Assembly: GCA_030039775.1 (NCBI GenBank)
Contig: JASHUX010000210.1
Span: 1-7,494, forward strand
Length of the DNA: 7,494 bases
Source of the DNA: Alphaproteobacteria bacterium
GTDB taxonomy: Bacteria > Pseudomonadota > Alphaproteobacteria > ATCC43930 > CGMCC-115725
Direction of reading: 5' to 3'
Each line of letters starts with the position of its first letter. Position 1 is the first letter of the stretch. Both the position numbers and the translations under genes were made by a program. The notes under the pieces were generated by a model. The model worked only from the letters and a program-made list of their open reading frames with translations. It was not told the origin of the DNA and made no database searches. Below are positions 6,643 to 7,494 of this stretch, one piece after another.

Positions 6643-6676
6643 GATGCCCGCGACGGAGGGTCGGGGCAGGGGGGTG

Positions 6677-7494
6677 CTAGAACGGCCGCGTCCAATAGGC
6701 GGCGATTTGCGTCACCAGCGATTGCGGCAGCGGCACATAGTCGAGCGATTCGGCGTCGGCCTGCCCGCTGCGCATCGCCCAAGCGAAGAAATCAAGCGTC
6801 GCCTTTTGCCGCGCCGGATCCTTCGGTTCTTTGTACATCAGGATGAACACCGTGGCCGCGATCGGATAAGCGTCCGCGCCAGGCGCATTGGTCATAATAA
6901 GATAGAAATCTTTTGAGTGGACCCAGTCGGCGGTCGCCGCCGCTTCCTGGAACGAATGCGCGTCGGGCTTCACGAACTTGCCGGCGGAATTCTGCACGAT
7001 CGCGTACGTCATGTGGTTCTGCAGAACATAGGCGTATTCGACGTAGCCGATAGCGCCCTTGATCTGTTTGGTGTAGGCGGCGACGCCCTCGTTGCCCTTG
7101 CCGCCAATACCGGTCGGCCATGAGACGGCTGTATCGGCGCCGACCTTGGTCTTCCACTCGGGGCTGATTTTGGACAGAAAACTCGCGAAGTTGAACGTCG
7201 TGCCCGATCCGTCGGAGCGATGCACCACCGAAATTTTCATGCTCGGCAGCTTGAGGTCGGGATTGAGCGATTGGATCGCGGGATCGTTCCAGCTTCTGAT
7301 TTTGCCCAGATAGATGTCGGCGATAACCGGCCCGGAGAGCCTGATCTGCCCAGGTGCCACGCCGTCGAGATTGATCACGGGCACGATGCCGCCGATCACC
7401 AGCGGGAATTGACCGAGACCGAGCTTTGCCAGCGTTGCCGGATCGAGCGGCTTGTCGGTGGCGCCGAAATCGACGGTCGCCGCCTTGATTTGCG
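6677..7494 (-). CDS. pstS: PstS-type phosphate ABC transporter substrate-binding protein, N-terminus outside window
   Basis: The C-terminal 271 residues of the periplasmic phosphate-binding protein that delivers inorganic phosphate to the PstCAB importer. The frame is open to the right edge, so the signal peptide and about 70-80 N-terminal residues are missing. Visible ligand-site segments are TVDFGATDKPLD near the edge (the FGATD aspartate of PstS), the hinge segment VPVINLDGVAPGQIRLSGPV, IYLGKIRSWND, and VVHRSDGSGTTFNF with the phosphate-clamping Arg and Ser/Thr. WPTGIGGKGNEGVAAY and KGAIGYVEYAY follow, and the protein ends in AYWTRPF, all typical of PstS. In many bacteria pstS is PhoB-controlled, but its promoter lies outside the window. 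Immediately downstream is a terminator instead of pstC. Confidence 0.95.
   Translation of the reverse strand, partial: QIKAATVDFGATDKPLDPATLAKLGLGQFPLVIGGIVPVINLDGVAPGQIRLSGPVIADIYLGKIRSWNDPAIQSLNPDLKLPSMKISVVHRSDGSGTTFNFASFLSKISPEWKTKVGADTAVSWPTGIGGKGNEGVAAYTKQIKGAIGYVEYAYVLQNHMTYAIVQNSAGKFVKPDAHSFQEAAATADWVHSKDFYLIMTNAPGADAYPIAATVFILMYKEPKDPARQKATLDFFAWAMRSGQADAESLDYVPLPQSLVTQIAAYWTRPF

Overview
The window is GC-rich (roughly 60-65% by eye), densely coded bacterial DNA with G/C-biased third positions. The proteins look alphaproteobacterial (Rhodospirillales or Hyphomicrobiales type); this is an inference from composition and protein style, not a marker-gene result. I see no rRNA, tRNA, transposase, integrase, phage gene or CRISPR array. 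It reads as ordinary chromosome with eight protein genes, two of them cut by the window edges.

Layout: (1) 1-309, minus: the N-terminal half of a WrbA-type NAD(P)H:quinone oxidoreductase. (2) 446-1960, plus: a secreted type-B carboxylesterase, divergent from wrbA across a 136-bp gap. (3) 4255 down to 1961, minus: a secreted SYLF-domain protein followed after 24 bp by an ArnT/PMT-like membrane glycosyltransferase, whose stop codon directly abuts the esterase stop. (4) 6593 down to 4367, minus: an ABC ATPase, its ABC-2 permease and a histidine phosphatase, joined by two ATGA stop/start overlaps and therefore probably one translationally coupled operon. (5) 6677 to the right edge, minus: most of a PstS-type phosphate-binding protein, closed by a strong intrinsic terminator just before the ABC operon.

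Functional picture: most products act at the envelope (periplasmic esterase, periplasmic SYLF protein, polyprenyl-phosphate-sugar-dependent glycosyltransferase, ABC-2 exporter, periplasmic phosphate binder). The ATPase and permease form one exporter of unknown cargo, and the phosphatase is co-produced with it. PstS is followed by a terminator and an unrelated ABC exporter instead of pstC-pstA-pstB.

I found no convincing undescribed system. The points most worth a second look are the exporter-phosphatase coupling, a perfect palindrome inside the first codons of the glycosyltransferase, the substituted Q-loop of the ABC ATPase, and a strong terminator ending only 17 nt before the ATPase start codon.
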